Counted from the stretch's first letter, positions 16,962-25,742 are shown. The stretch is 64,000 nt of DNA from FACHB-T130 sp042747725 (GCF_042747725.1 NZ_JBHZGO010000048.1:124001-188000), one strand, 5' to 3'. Made by a program: numbers and translations. The notes: generated by a model from the sequence alone, not told the origin.

Positions 16962-18425
16962 TTGCAAGTCCCAGTTGAAACCGTATCTCTTCCAGTTTTG
17001 GAGGTTTTAGAAACTACCGCCGCTTCCCCAGTGGTAGTTTCTTCCAATCCACCCTCCAAACTTTCCAAACAGGAAATTCGGTCTAGCCTGAAGGCGTCTA
17101 CGTGGGATGCTGTCTTTGCTGTCATGTTTGGCGGCATTACGGGTGGCGTCCTGCTCAGTAATTTCTTGCTCCAATTGGGTGCAAGTCCAATGGAGATTGG
17201 GATGCTGTCGTCCGTTCCCATGCTGGTGAATTTGCTGCAACCACTGGGAGCTTATCTGTCAGAACGAACCACCAGTCGCCACTGGTTTAATGTCTGGATT
17301 TACGGCCCGTCGCGGCTGCTGTGGCTGATTTTAGTGGCGGGAATTGGTTGGAATTGTTGGCACCAAACCGATTCGCACAGCCTGGTCATCTGGACATTAG
17401 CCATCGTCTTGGCAACCAATGTCATTGGCAGCTTGGGCAGTGCTAACTGGCTCAGTTGGATGGCGGCGTTGGTTCCGGAGCAGTTGCGGGGGCGATATTT
17501 TGGCGTTCGCAATAGTGCTATCAGCTTGACCACTCTGCTCTCTGTGCCGCTGCTCGGTTTAGCCGTGTCGGCTTGGCCTGGTGGGGCGCTTCAGGGTTAC
17601 GGTGTGGTCTTGTGCTTGGGAGTCATCATTGGGTTAATTAGTTTGGGCTGTCAGTTCTTTATGGTGGATGTGAACCCGCTGACGCAGCACGGCACTGCTG
17701 ACGACGCAGGGGAAACTGAGGGTTGGGGAAGTGCGATCGCTCTCCTCAAAAATGGCAATTTTTTAAGGTTTCTGTTTTACTTTAGCTTTTGGGCATTTGC
17801 TGTTAATATCTGCACTCCTTTCTTCAGTCTCTACCTGCTGGACAACCTAAATATCGATGTTAGCTGGGTAACGCTCTATAGCAGTTTAACGGCTGCGGCT
17901 ACCTTGGTGATGATGGTGGTATGGGGGAAGCTGGCAGACCGAATTGGGAATCGTCCGCTTCTGGTATTTGTGGGGGTGTTGGTCGCACTGACGCCTTTAC
18001 TCTGGCTGGGACTTGGGGCTGACCCAGTTTCAGTTTGGGTTTGGTTCCCGCTTTTACACCTGTTTATGGGTGGCACCTGGGCAGCGATTGACTTGTGTAC
18101 CAACAATTTGCAAATGGCAGTGGCAGCGGGACGCCATCAATCTGCCTACTTTGCGATCGCTGCGGCGGTTGCGGGTGTCAGTGGCGCACTGGGAACTACT
18201 GTAGGGGGCTTTCTGGCTGAGTTGGACAATTTCGGTGGCTTGCCAACCGTGTTTGCTCTGTCCGCTGTTTTACGACTTGTGGCTATCCTGCCTTTAGTAT
18301 TTGTCAAGGAGCATCGCAGTCATCCGATTCGGAAGGTTTGGCGATCGCTCTTTCCGACGAAACCCCAACTTGTACCGCTTTCAGTCCCGATTTCTGTAGA
18401 TCCACTGACAAATCGATCAGAATAA
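16962..18425 (+). CDS. Major facilitator superfamily transporter
   Basis: This is a 487-residue inner-membrane protein with about 12 hydrophobic segments in two halves (residues about 50-230 and 265-450). An A-type loop after helix 2 reads LSERTTSRHW, and there is a GKLADRIGNRP loop between helices 8 and 9 that matches the MFS signature in the second half. The first 40 residues are a hydrophilic cytoplasmic leader. The start is TTG, supported by a well-placed AGGAG. The substrate cannot be inferred. It lies 45 bases upstream of moaA on the same strand, but a functional link with molybdenum cofactor is not shown. Confidence 0.85.
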   Translation: MQVPVETVSLPVLEVLETTAASPVVVSSNPPSKLSKQEIRSSLKASTWDAVFAVMFGGITGGVLLSNFLLQLGASPMEIGMLSSVPMLVNLLQPLGAYLSERTTSRHWFNVWIYGPSRLLWLILVAGIGWNCWHQTDSHSLVIWTLAIVLATNVIGSLGSANWLSWMAALVPEQLRGRYFGVRNSAISLTTLLSVPLLGLAVSAWPGGALQGYGVVLCLGVIIGLISLGCQFFMVDVNPLTQHGTADDAGETEGWGSAIALLKNGNFLRFLFYFSFWAFAVNICTPFFSLYLLDNLNIDVSWVTLYSSLTAAATLVMMVVWGKLADRIGNRPLLVFVGVLVALTPLLWLGLGADPVSVWVWFPLLHLFMGGTWAAIDLCTNNLQMAVAAGRHQSAYFAIAAAVAGVSGALGTTVGGFLAELDNFGGLPTVFALSAVLRLVAILPLVFVKEHRSHPIRKVWRSLFPTKPQLVPLSVPISVDPLTNRSE

Positions 18426-18470
18426 GGGTAAGGGTTAGGGGTTGGTGTTCTCATCAACCCCAAAAAAAAC

Positions 18471-19457
18471 ATGAATCAGGTAGACTACCTTCGGATTAGC
18501 TTAATTGACCGCTGCAATTTCCGGTGTCAGTACTGTATGCCGGAGGGTGCTGAGCTTGACTACATTTTGCAGCAACAGCTGTTAACTCATGAGGAATTGC
18601 TCACCCTGATCGAAGAGGTGTTTATCCCGGTAGGATTTACTCGGTTTCGTCTGACTGGGGGCGAACCGCTACTGCGTCCGGGGGTGGTGGAGTTGGTGAG
18701 GGCGATCGCTTCCCTGCCCGAAACTCAAGACCTCTCAATGACCACCAACGGATTTTTACTCGCCCCGATGGCGCAACAACTCTACGACGCCGGGTTGCGA
18801 CGCCTAAATATCAGTCTGGATTCGCTCAATCCCGAAACCTTTGACAAAATTATTGGCAATCGCGGTCGTTCTCAGTGGCAGAAAGTCTGGGACGGAATTC
18901 AAGCCGCCCATCGCGTCGGGTTCGATCCCCTGAAGCTGAATGTGGTGGTCATTCCCGATGTCAACGACCAAGAAGTGCTGGATCTGGCTGCCTTGACAAT
19001 TGACCGGCAATGGCACGTCCGGTTTATTGAGTTTATGCCAATTGGCAACGATCGGTTATTTGTCGGCAATGGATGGGTGGCATCCGCCGATTTGCGACAA
19101 CGCATCCGCGACACTTTTGGCTTGACAGAATCTTATGTTCGTGGTAACGGTCCTGCCGATGTCTTCCAGATTCCCGGAGCCAAAGGGACGCTGGGATTTA
19201 TCAGTCAGATGTCCGAGTGTTTTTGCGATCGCTGTAACCGGATGCGGCTATCTGCTGATGGCATATTGCGTCCTTGTCTGCTGAATGAGACGGGTCAAAT
19301 TGACCTAAAAACCGCCCTCCGCGCCGGTGTTGATACAGCCGAACTACGGAATAAAGTGCAGCAATTGCTGTTAATGAAACCAGAGATTAACTATAAGCAG
19401 CGAGATTCTGGCACGACTGGTGCGTATACCCGCACCATGTCGCAAATTGGAGGCTAA
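18471..19457 (+). CDS. moaA: GTP 3',8-cyclase MoaA
   Basis: MoaA is a radical-SAM enzyme that converts GTP to 3',8-cyclo-GTP, the first step of molybdenum cofactor synthesis. The 328-residue protein has the radical-SAM cluster motif CxxxCxxC at C15, C19 and C22. The second, GTP-binding 4Fe-4S cluster is supplied by the SECFCDRCNRMRL segment and a downstream RPCL cysteine. It ends in the double-glycine tail needed for activity. Length is normal. No other moa genes are nearby, although the MFS gene is just upstream. Confidence 0.97.
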   Translation: MNQVDYLRISLIDRCNFRCQYCMPEGAELDYILQQQLLTHEELLTLIEEVFIPVGFTRFRLTGGEPLLRPGVVELVRAIASLPETQDLSMTTNGFLLAPMAQQLYDAGLRRLNISLDSLNPETFDKIIGNRGRSQWQKVWDGIQAAHRVGFDPLKLNVVVIPDVNDQEVLDLAALTIDRQWHVRFIEFMPIGNDRLFVGNGWVASADLRQRIRDTFGLTESYVRGNGPADVFQIPGAKGTLGFISQMSECFCDRCNRMRLSADGILRPCLLNETGQIDLKTALRAGVDTAELRNKVQQLLLMKPEINYKQRDSGTTGAYTRTMSQIGG

Positions 19458-19463
19458 CAAATA

Positions 19464-19507
19464 ATTTTGAGTTTTGAATAATTAATGACTCATTCAAAAC
19501 TCAAAAT
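19464..19507. terminator. Bidirectional terminator between moaA and rpsD
   Basis: ATTTTGAGTTTTGAAT (19464-19479) and its perfect complement (19492-19507) form a 16-base stem around 12 bases between two convergent genes. A+T-rich arms at both ends would give U-runs in either direction. Related ATTTTGAGTTTTGAA sequence also occurs near 5665. Confidence 0.75.
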
Positions 19508-19511
19508 TCTC

Positions 19512-20120
19512 TTAAGCTTGGCGTGAGTAGTACTCAACCACCAGCAGTTCGTTGATTTGCAGCGCGATCCATTCGCGCTCAATCACGCCGTTGACTTTGC
19601 CAGTCATCTTGGTTTTGTCAAACTCTAGATGGCTGGGCATATTTGCCAAACCTGGATATTCTAGGTTCTGTTGCACTAACCGGCGCGATCGCTCATTATC
19701 GCGGACACTAATCACCTCTCCCGGACGGCACTGATAGCTGGGAATATTGACCGTGCGACCATTCACCATCACATGACAGTGATTCACCAGCTGACGCGCC
19801 CCAGGAATCGTGGGAGCCATCCCCATCCGGAAAACGGTGTTATCCAGACGCATTTCCAACTGTTGCAGCAATGCTTGACCCGTGGAACCCGTGGCGCGAC
19901 GTGCTTTCCGCACGTAACGCAGCAGCTGCTTTTCACTCAAGCCATAATTGAAGCGGAGTTTCTGCTTTTCCTCTAGTCGGATAGCATACTCAGAGCGCTT
20001 CTTCCGGGCTTGACCATGCTGTCCAGGTGGATATGCACGGCGGGCTGACTTGCGAGTTAAACCGGGCAGATCGCCCAAACGACGCACAATTCTGAGGCGT
20101 GGGCCTCGATATCGGGACAT
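19512..20120 (-). CDS. rpsD: 30S ribosomal protein S4
   Basis: S4 binds 16S rRNA early in 30S assembly and can regulate its own operon. The 202-residue protein opens with SRYRGPRLRIVRRLG, has the basic KSARRAYPPGQHG stretch, and a C-terminal S4 RNA-binding fold around residues 90-155. It is of the zinc-free type, since the N-terminal Cys pairs are missing. It is monocistronic here, as is usual in cyanobacteria, with an AGAGGA box before the ATG. Confidence 0.98.
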   Translation of the reverse strand: MSRYRGPRLRIVRRLGDLPGLTRKSARRAYPPGQHGQARKKRSEYAIRLEEKQKLRFNYGLSEKQLLRYVRKARRATGSTGQALLQQLEMRLDNTVFRMGMAPTIPGARQLVNHCHVMVNGRTVNIPSYQCRPGEVISVRDNERSRRLVQQNLEYPGLANMPSHLEFDKTKMTGKVNGVIEREWIALQINELLVVEYYSRQA

Positions 20121-20504
20121 ATAGCTTCCTCTTGTGTACCCTTCAAACTTTAACCAAAACTATCATTGTAAGCCCAATCTAGGAGAAATTAAAAGTGAAA
20201 AGAAAAATATTTGTCCTTTCGCTTTTTCTACTTTGGGGGAAGTTTGACGATGGTGAGCCAGAAGTCCTCGATTGACTGCACCACACGCAGGAACCGATCC
20301 AGGTCAATCGGCTTATTGATGAAATTGGCATGGAGACGCTATTTGTAGGAAAGTAAAGTAGACGAGAATGAGATTGAGGCATATTCGTGGTTTAGCCCTA
20401 ACCAATAAAGCTGTTTTCTATACAGCGTAAGTGCCGTTCTGGAACTGTTTGATAGAAAGAATTGATGATGAGTTCTAGAGAAAAGTTGTTGTGGAGTTGG
20501 ATAA
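20121..20504. other. Divergent spacer with a response-regulator relic
   Basis: Apart from the relic at 20228-20341, no gene is visible. The promoters of rpsD (leftward) and of the BtuF-like gene (rightward) should lie here, but none could be assigned. Confidence 0.4.
20228..20341 (-). pseudogene. Relic of a response-regulator receiver domain
   Basis: Read leftward, about 35 codons encode the last strand and helix of a CheY-like receiver, with the conserved NFINKPIDLDRF stretch (KP being the invariant Lys-Pro) followed by a helix and a stop at 20228-20230. Upstream of it the frame hits a stop at once, and no start, phospho-acceptor Asp or earlier strands exist. It is the end of a deleted gene. 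Confidence 0.7.
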
Positions 20505-21479
20505 GTGACTCATTCAAACCTAAAAATTGTGTCTCTAATTCCCAGTGCTACCGAAATTTTAGCGATCTTGGGGCTAACTGATGCGATTGTCGGGCGATCG
20601 CATGAATGCGACTATCCAAAAGAAATCCAAAATTTGCCCGTCTGCACCCAGCCCAAATTTAACCCCGAAGGCACCAGTCCGGAAATTCACGATCGCGTTA
20701 CGGATTTGTTGCAATCTGCTCTCAGTGTTTATCAAGTCAAAACCGACGTTCTGGAACAGCTGCAACCCACCCACATTTTGACTCAGGCTCAGTGTGAAGT
20801 CTGTGCCGTCAGCCTCTCAGAAGTCGAGCAAGCGGTTGCTACGCTTACGCGCAGTCAGCCGCAGATTATTTCCTTACAGCCTAATTTTTTAAGCGATGTC
20901 TGGGCAGATATTCAACGAGTCGCCGACGCCTTGGGTGTCGCAGCGCCACCCGTGCTGGCTAGTTTACAGTCTCGCATCGACGCTTGCGTGCAAAAGACGC
21001 CAGCACTTACCTCTCATCCTCCCCTTACTAAGGGGGGGCTAGGGGGGGATCGTCCTACTGTTGCCTGTATCGAGTGGATCGATCCTCTGATGGCAGCGGG
21101 AAATTGGATTCCCGAATTAGTCAAAATGGCTGGAGGTCTATCTCTATTCGGCGTTGAGGGTGAACATTCTCCTTGGTTGAAGTGGGAAGCGATCGCATCC
21201 TCTGACCCCACTGTCATCATCTTCATGCCCTGTGGCTTCGATTTAAACCGCACTCGCTCTGAAGCAATGCCGCTACTCCAACGTCCCGAATGGCAAAGCT
21301 TGCAAGCCATACAAACCGGCAGAGTTTACATCACCGATGGCAACGCCTACTTCAACCGTCCCGGTCCCCGCTTGGTAGATTCCCTGGAAATTTTAGCCGA
21401 AATTCTGCATCCCGAAAGCTTCCACTTTGGATACGAGGGTACTGGCTGGGAGTGCTTATTGGGTCATTCCCCGTTATAG
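20505..21479 (+). CDS. Cobalamin-binding / BtuF-like substrate-binding protein
   Basis: The 324-residue protein resembles the periplasmic-binding domain of the BtuF family, with an N-terminal IVSLIPSATEIL strand, an ECDYP loop and a C-terminal YFNRPGPRLVDSLEILAEI stretch. No signal peptide or lipobox is present, so it is probably cytoplasmic, as for many cyanobacterial members. Its role (corrinoid salvage or another iron/cobalamin ligand) is uncertain. A proline- and glycine-rich stretch, PPLTKGGLGG, at about residue 174-183 is encoded by a dispersed repeat (21016-21048) and appears to be an in-frame insertion. It starts with GTG. Its 3' end is duplicated 250 bases downstream, across a repeat array. 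Confidence 0.8.
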   Translation: MTHSNLKIVSLIPSATEILAILGLTDAIVGRSHECDYPKEIQNLPVCTQPKFNPEGTSPEIHDRVTDLLQSALSVYQVKTDVLEQLQPTHILTQAQCEVCAVSLSEVEQAVATLTRSQPQIISLQPNFLSDVWADIQRVADALGVAAPPVLASLQSRIDACVQKTPALTSHPPLTKGGLGGDRPTVACIEWIDPLMAAGNWIPELVKMAGGLSLFGVEGEHSPWLKWEAIASSDPTVIIFMPCGFDLNRTRSEAMPLLQRPEWQSLQAIQTGRVYITDGNAYFNRPGPRLVDSLEILAEILHPESFHFGYEGTGWECLLGHSPL

Positions 21480-21734
21480 GACTGAGGACTGAGGGCTGAG
21501 GGCTGAGGAGTGAGGAGTGAGGAGTGAGGACTGAGGACTGAGGAGTGAGGAGTGAGGACTGAGGAGTGAGGGCTGAGGACTGAGGAGTGAGGAGTGAGGA
21601 GTGAGGACTGAGGACTGAGGGCTGAGGGCTGAGGGCTGAGGGCTGAGGGCTGAGGGCTGAGGACTGAGGTCTGAGGGCTGAGAGGGTACTGGATGGGAGT
21701 GCTTATTGGGTCATTCCACATTCCACGTTATAGG
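21435..21734. repeat. Heptamer repeat array flanked by duplicated gene end
   Basis: From 21480 to about 21680 the sequence consists of tandem seven-base units of type CTGAGGA, GTGAGGA and CTGAGGG. It is flanked by near-identical copies of the end of the BtuF-like gene: 21435-21480 and 21682-21734, with a single mismatch in the first 36 bases. The array therefore sits between direct repeats, as expected from replication slippage or an insertion by recombination. Such heptamers are known in cyanobacteria as short tandem repeated repetitive (STRR) sequences. Confidence 0.85.
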
Positions 21735-22024
21735 CGTCATACTTTCTTCACAAAAAAATCTATCTTTGGGCTGACCTCGGTCTACTATCCAGAGGAAGAT
21801 AGTAGTTTAAGAGTGCTGATACCTAAAGATGTGTCTGTCTACATCTAGCTGAAGGTTGATTTTTTTGTCTGACTCGCTGCGGAACTTGCAAAGAAGTTGC
21901 ACGTAGCAGCCGAAATATCGCGTTTCTGTAGTCTTTACGGAAGCCATATCCTTCACTTGATAAAACAGGCATCGCTGGTTCCATTAATCATGCAGCACTG
22001 CAATTAAGGGGAACTACCAAGATT
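21735..22024. other. Spacer without a supported gene
   Basis: The stretch before the acyltransferase gene contains no open frame of note. It is A+T-rich near the right end, where the promoter would be expected. An AGGGGAACTACC segment precedes the ATG at 22025. Confidence 0.35.
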
Positions 22025-23134
22025 ATGAAGCCTGTCGAAGAATTACAAATTTTACCAACTAAGCCGGAATTATCAAGCAGTAGACTTGACTGGATTGATT
22101 ATGCCAAAGGCATCGGCATCATTTTAGTTGTCTATGTCCATGTTTTAACAAACCTCAAAAATGCTGGAATGGGAATGCATGATTTATTTCATGATTACTC
22201 TTTTAATTTTATTTCTAGCTTTCATATGCCACTTTTCTTTTTTCTTTCCGGTTTATTTGTAGAAAAAAGCTTATTGAAAGGTAAGAAAAAATTTTGGTGG
22301 GATAAATTTAATACAATTGTTTATCCCTACTTACTTTGGTCTGTTATCCAAGGTAGTATTTTGGTTTTGATGTCAGCTTATACTAATAATCCCATCAAAT
22401 TGCAGTTTAAAGATTTACCATTTTACATTGCTTTTAACCCCATTCCTCTGATTACCCTTTGGTTTTTATATGCTTTATTTGCTGCTTATATAGTCTTTGT
22501 GGTTGCTCAAAAATTTATCAATATATATATTTTGCTTTCTTTCTCTATTTTAATTTACTTGCTGAATCCTTATGCGCCCAGCGAAATTCTCACTAAATTT
22601 ATGAGTATGTTTGTGTTTTTCGTCATTGGGGCAATTGTGGCACGCTGGTTGCAGAATGACTTGAGAAATATTCCGAGTACCTTGCTTAAATTGAACAAGC
22701 AGCAAATCGGCGCGATCGCGCTGATATTTGTAATTTTTCAAATGACCATTTTGCACTTTGGTTTAAGCGAACAACCAGGAACTAGATTTTTCATGGCATC
22801 TGGAGGAATCATATTTATCTTAGGAATGTCCTTCTACTTGGCGGAAATAAAAAAATTAGATATTCTTCGCTACCTAGGTTTTTTATCGATGCCCATCTAT
22901 TTAGCTCATATGTTAGCAATGGGAGCAACTAGAATCTTCCTACAAAAAGGTCTTCACATCAATCATGTGGTTTTACATATCATTCTGCTAACTTTTTTCA
23001 GTTTGATATTACCAATCCTGTTATACGAACTAACAAAAAAGATAAAATTTCCTTACCTATTTTCCCTGAGTAAACGTTCAGCCCTATCCTCAGCAATTTT
23101 GGCATATAAACGCACTCAAGCATTACAGCAGTAA
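22025..23134 (+). CDS. Acyltransferase family 3 membrane protein
   Basis: This 369-residue inner-membrane protein belongs to the acyltransferase-3 family, which moves acetyl or other acyl groups onto extracellular sugars, lipids or peptidoglycan. Around ten hydrophobic segments are visible. The family signature follows residue 20: RLDWIDYAKGIGIILVVYVH, with the catalytic-type His at its end, and a FFLSGLF stretch in the next helix. Coding bias is clearly more A+T-rich than in the flanking genes, and it contains only one HIP1-like site, which suggests recent acquisition. Its substrate is unknown. A palindrome at 23227-23259 follows. Confidence 0.85.
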   Translation: MKPVEELQILPTKPELSSSRLDWIDYAKGIGIILVVYVHVLTNLKNAGMGMHDLFHDYSFNFISSFHMPLFFFLSGLFVEKSLLKGKKKFWWDKFNTIVYPYLLWSVIQGSILVLMSAYTNNPIKLQFKDLPFYIAFNPIPLITLWFLYALFAAYIVFVVAQKFINIYILLSFSILIYLLNPYAPSEILTKFMSMFVFFVIGAIVARWLQNDLRNIPSTLLKLNKQQIGAIALIFVIFQMTILHFGLSEQPGTRFFMASGGIIFILGMSFYLAEIKKLDILRYLGFLSMPIYLAHMLAMGATRIFLQKGLHINHVVLHIILLTFFSLILPILLYELTKKIKFPYLFSLSKRSALSSAILAYKRTQALQQ

Positions 23135-23226
23135 GATGAGCAATGCCCACCTCGATACTTATGATTGTTAACCTCTTCCCTCGCCGGATAGGAGCTATAA
23201 ACTTTCCCTTATAATTAACAATAATT

Positions 23227-23259
23227 GTAGGTTGGGTTTCGTACCTCAACCCAACCTAC
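23227..23259. terminator. Palindrome between convergent genes
   Basis: GTAGGTTGGGTT at 23227-23238 pairs perfectly with AACCCAACCTAC at 23248-23259. The same core recurs as longer arms at 54889-54960. It probably acts as a two-way terminator for the acyltransferase and the leftward methyltransferase. Confidence 0.6.
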
Positions 23260-23292
23260 TAGCTTTAACCGAACCGTATTGGGATTGAAAGC

Positions 23293-23994
23293 TTATCCTA
23301 CAAAACCGCCAAACACGGCTAAACCGTAATACTTCCAAGGAACAGCCACTGTACCAAACCCAGCAATTGTCAGCATTTCCAGGTGGGAGGTTAGAGTCGC
23401 TAATTGATCTTGACCGGAGTAACCTTGAGGATTACTCTTACCAATTTTGTCGCGAATTTCTGCCAGCGTTGTTCCTTGCTGCAATGTCCATTCTTCTCGC
23501 GCCGTTTGGTAAATTTCCTGCATCGCCGGTGATTCCGGTAGGATGGGATCTGCGTTCCAAAAGACACCGCCTGGGTTGAGGCTTTCACGAATCCGCTGAA
23601 ATAATTTCAACTTCATTTCGTGAGTGAGATGGTGAATTGCCAGGGATGAGATACAGGCATCAAAGCTTTCTCCCAGCTCCAGCGCATGATTCGCCCAGTC
23701 CCCGAAGTCGGCTTCAATTCCCGTCCACTCTGCATAGCCTGCTGCGTGGAGTTTTTTTTGTGCAAACTGGATCATCCGAGGAGAGTAATCTACGGCAACC
23801 AGTTGGGCATCAGGGCAGCGCTTGAGTATCTTTAAACTGAGTTCGCCGGTGCCGCAGCCGAGTTCTAGGATAGTTTTGGTTGTAGAGGGTAGACAACGGG
23901 CGATCGCATCCAGCATTTCGTCATAGCGTGGCAACAGCTGGCGAATCCCAGTGTCAAAATCAGCGGTGTTGGCGAATACTTCTCCAGGAAACAT
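23293..23994 (-). CDS. Class I SAM-dependent methyltransferase
   Basis: The 233-residue soluble protein has the SAM-binding motif I as ILELGCGTGELSLKIL at about residues 42-57, motif II as AVDYSP and the later SSLAIHHL strand. It falls in the Methyltransf_25/31 group. The substrate cannot be determined. Its start codon is 82 bases from the divergent methyltransferase at 24077, an unusual head-to-head pair of small methyltransferases that share one short promoter region. Confidence 0.85.
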   Translation of the reverse strand: MFPGEVFANTADFDTGIRQLLPRYDEMLDAIARCLPSTTKTILELGCGTGELSLKILKRCPDAQLVAVDYSPRMIQFAQKKLHAAGYAEWTGIEADFGDWANHALELGESFDACISSLAIHHLTHEMKLKLFQRIRESLNPGGVFWNADPILPESPAMQEIYQTAREEWTLQQGTTLAEIRDKIGKSNPQGYSGQDQLATLTSHLEMLTIAGFGTVAVPWKYYGLAVFGGFVG

Positions 23995-24076
23995 AATTTA
24001 AACCACAGAGGTACAGAGAACACGCAGGAAATAGAGAATACTAAGATTCTATTAGCTTTGAGCAAGGCGAAGGATT

Positions 24077-24706
24077 GTGCAGGAACACGAGCAACTGACA
24101 ATTGCCGAGTACCAAGCGGCGGCGGAAGCTTTCCGGGAGGGAACTTGGGATCACGATGTTTCCCAAAATCGGGATGCCTTGGTAGCGGCGATGCCTAGAA
24201 ATCCAGGTAAAATCCTCGATCTAGGCTGTGGTCCCGGACGCGACTTGCTGGCATTCAAACGTCAGGGGCATACTGCAATTGGCTTGGATGCAACGCCTGC
24301 GTTTGTGGAAATGGCACGAACGTGGGGTTGTGAGGTTTGGCAGCAGTCGTTTTTCAATCTTGACCTGCCGCCAGAAACATTTGATGGGATTTTTGCGAAT
24401 GCATCGCTACTTCACGTTCCTCATGCCCAAATGGTGAAGGTGCTGAAGGATTTGCATCAAGCGCTGGTTCCTGGCGGTGCAATTATTATCTCTATTTGTC
24501 GTGGAGATAGCGAGGGCTATAGCGTTCGTCCAACCGGCTATCGCTTTGTTTCTGGGTGGGAATATGAAACTTTGGCACCCTGTCTAGAACAAGCTGATTT
24601 TGAGATTCTCCACCACTACTATCGTCCCCCAGGATTGCCCTGTGAAGCTCAATCTTGGCTGGTGATGGTGGCGAGGAAGAAATTAAAAATTCAAATCAGC
24701 GGTTGA
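24077..24706 (+). CDS. Class I SAM-dependent methyltransferase
   Basis: This 209-residue protein has motif I as ILDLGCGPGRDLLAF at about residues 46-60, an acidic loop at the end of strand 2 (GLDATP) and a Post-I SLLHVPHA stretch. It is unrelated in detail to the divergent gene at 23293. It starts with GTG. The substrate is unknown. The last 20 residues are hydrophobic-basic and the gene ends close to the convergent membrane-protein gene. Confidence 0.85.
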   Translation: MQEHEQLTIAEYQAAAEAFREGTWDHDVSQNRDALVAAMPRNPGKILDLGCGPGRDLLAFKRQGHTAIGLDATPAFVEMARTWGCEVWQQSFFNLDLPPETFDGIFANASLLHVPHAQMVKVLKDLHQALVPGGAIIISICRGDSEGYSVRPTGYRFVSGWEYETLAPCLEQADFEILHHYYRPPGLPCEAQSWLVMVARKKLKIQISG

Positions 24707-24744
24707 CCGAAATATGATGTATGGGCAACCAGAGTTTGAGGAAT

Positions 24745-25197
24745 TTAGCTTGACTTAAATGGTTTTACCCAGCCTAGCTGAATTGTCCAGTCGAGGAGGA
24801 GACGAGCGATCGCAAACAGCAAAATACTCTCTCCTCCCAGAATCCCAAACGACCAGAAGGCATCGGGAAAATTCAACCCAACCTCCACTTGCCCTAATCC
24901 CCGCACCAACCCAAAGGCAAACACTGCGCCAGTCTTGAGGTGCGGGTTGCGGTCTTCCCGAATAATATAGCGGTAAGTGACGCCAAAGAGAAAGCCACTC
25001 AAAGCAGCGATCGCCACACTCACCAGAAAGTGAACGCCATTGGTGACTTTCAGATTGGCAAGTGTCTCAAACTGCTCCGACAGCACGAGAATATTGCTCA
25101 GAGTAGCAATGCCATAACCCAGGAAAAAAGACAAAGCAGCAACAGTTCCTGCCTTGATAGATTCTATTCGCTCAAGCCGATCGACCATCTCGTGCAA
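24745..25197 (-). CDS. Conserved membrane protein of unknown function
   Basis: The 150-residue product has four hydrophobic segments, at about residues 18-38, 55-75, 88-105 and 118-138, and a short basic N-terminus. No named family is recognised with confidence. It looks like a conserved cyanobacterial protein. Its start faces petN, 141 bases away. Confidence 0.65.
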   Translation of the reverse strand: MHEMVDRLERIESIKAGTVAALSFFLGYGIATLSNILVLSEQFETLANLKVTNGVHFLVSVAIAALSGFLFGVTYRYIIREDRNPHLKTGAVFAFGLVRGLGQVEVGLNFPDAFWSFGILGGESILLFAIARLLLDWTIQLGWVKPFKSS

Positions 25198-25337
25198 TAT
25201 CCTGTGAAAATCGCTCCTAGTTCAGTTAAAGGTTTTCTTGGCACACTCGTCATTAGCCGAGGTCTGCCATAGATGCCTCAAATTGAATTATGATAGGCGC
25301 TGGAGTGATGCGTGGGCATTTATCTTTACATACAACT

Positions 25338-25427
25338 ATGGATATTTTGACGCTGGGTTGGGTTTCAGTTTTGGTTCTGTTTACTTGGTCGATTTCAATG
25401 GTCATTTGGGGTCGTAACGGTTTCTAA
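25338..25427 (+). CDS. petN: Cytochrome b6f complex subunit VIII (PetN)
   Basis: PetN is the 29-residue single-helix subunit of the cytochrome b6f complex in the thylakoid membrane, needed for stability of the complex. The translation starts MDILTLGWVSVLV and ends in the highly conserved WSISMVIWGRNGF tail, matching PetN from cyanobacteria and plastids throughout. The complete gene is 90 bases, too short for most automatic calls. It lies seven bases before a second small gene on the same strand, so the two are probably co-transcribed. Confidence 0.97.
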   Translation: MDILTLGWVSVLVLFTWSISMVIWGRNGF

Positions 25428-25434
25428 AAGCATC

Positions 25435-25602
25435 GTGGAAATTTCTGTCCTGACTGTTCTAGCTTTTTCTACCTTCGCCCTGTTGATGGTGGTTTCTGGG
25501 GGTATCGTCTATCTGACAGCGATAGAATGGCGCGATCGCCGTCGTCAAGATCGGGAGAAGCGAGAGAATAAGCCCTCTCGTCGTCGCTCAACTAAAGTTT
25601 AG
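25435..25602 (+). CDS. 55-residue single-helix membrane protein next to petN
   Basis: The GTG at 25435, seven bases after the petN stop, opens a 55-codon frame. Residues 4-29 form one hydrophobic helix (VLTVLAFSTFALLMVVSGG core) and the rest is strongly basic with several Arg clusters, predicted cytoplasmic. I do not recognise a named family, but the composition and tight spacing to petN make it a real small gene. A role with b6f or thylakoid membranes is inference from position only. Confidence 0.7.
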   Translation: MEISVLTVLAFSTFALLMVVSGGIVYLTAIEWRDRRRQDREKRENKPSRRRSTKV

Positions 25603-25742
25603 GGTCTAGAAAAGGCAAAAGTAAAAATTGTTTCTTTTGCCTTTTGCCTTTTGCTTTTTGCTGCCTACCCGCAAGCGGCAAGGGGTTGGGGGTGAAGTTC
25701 TTTTATGATGGGCAATTATACACATTTGATATTAGCCCGGTG

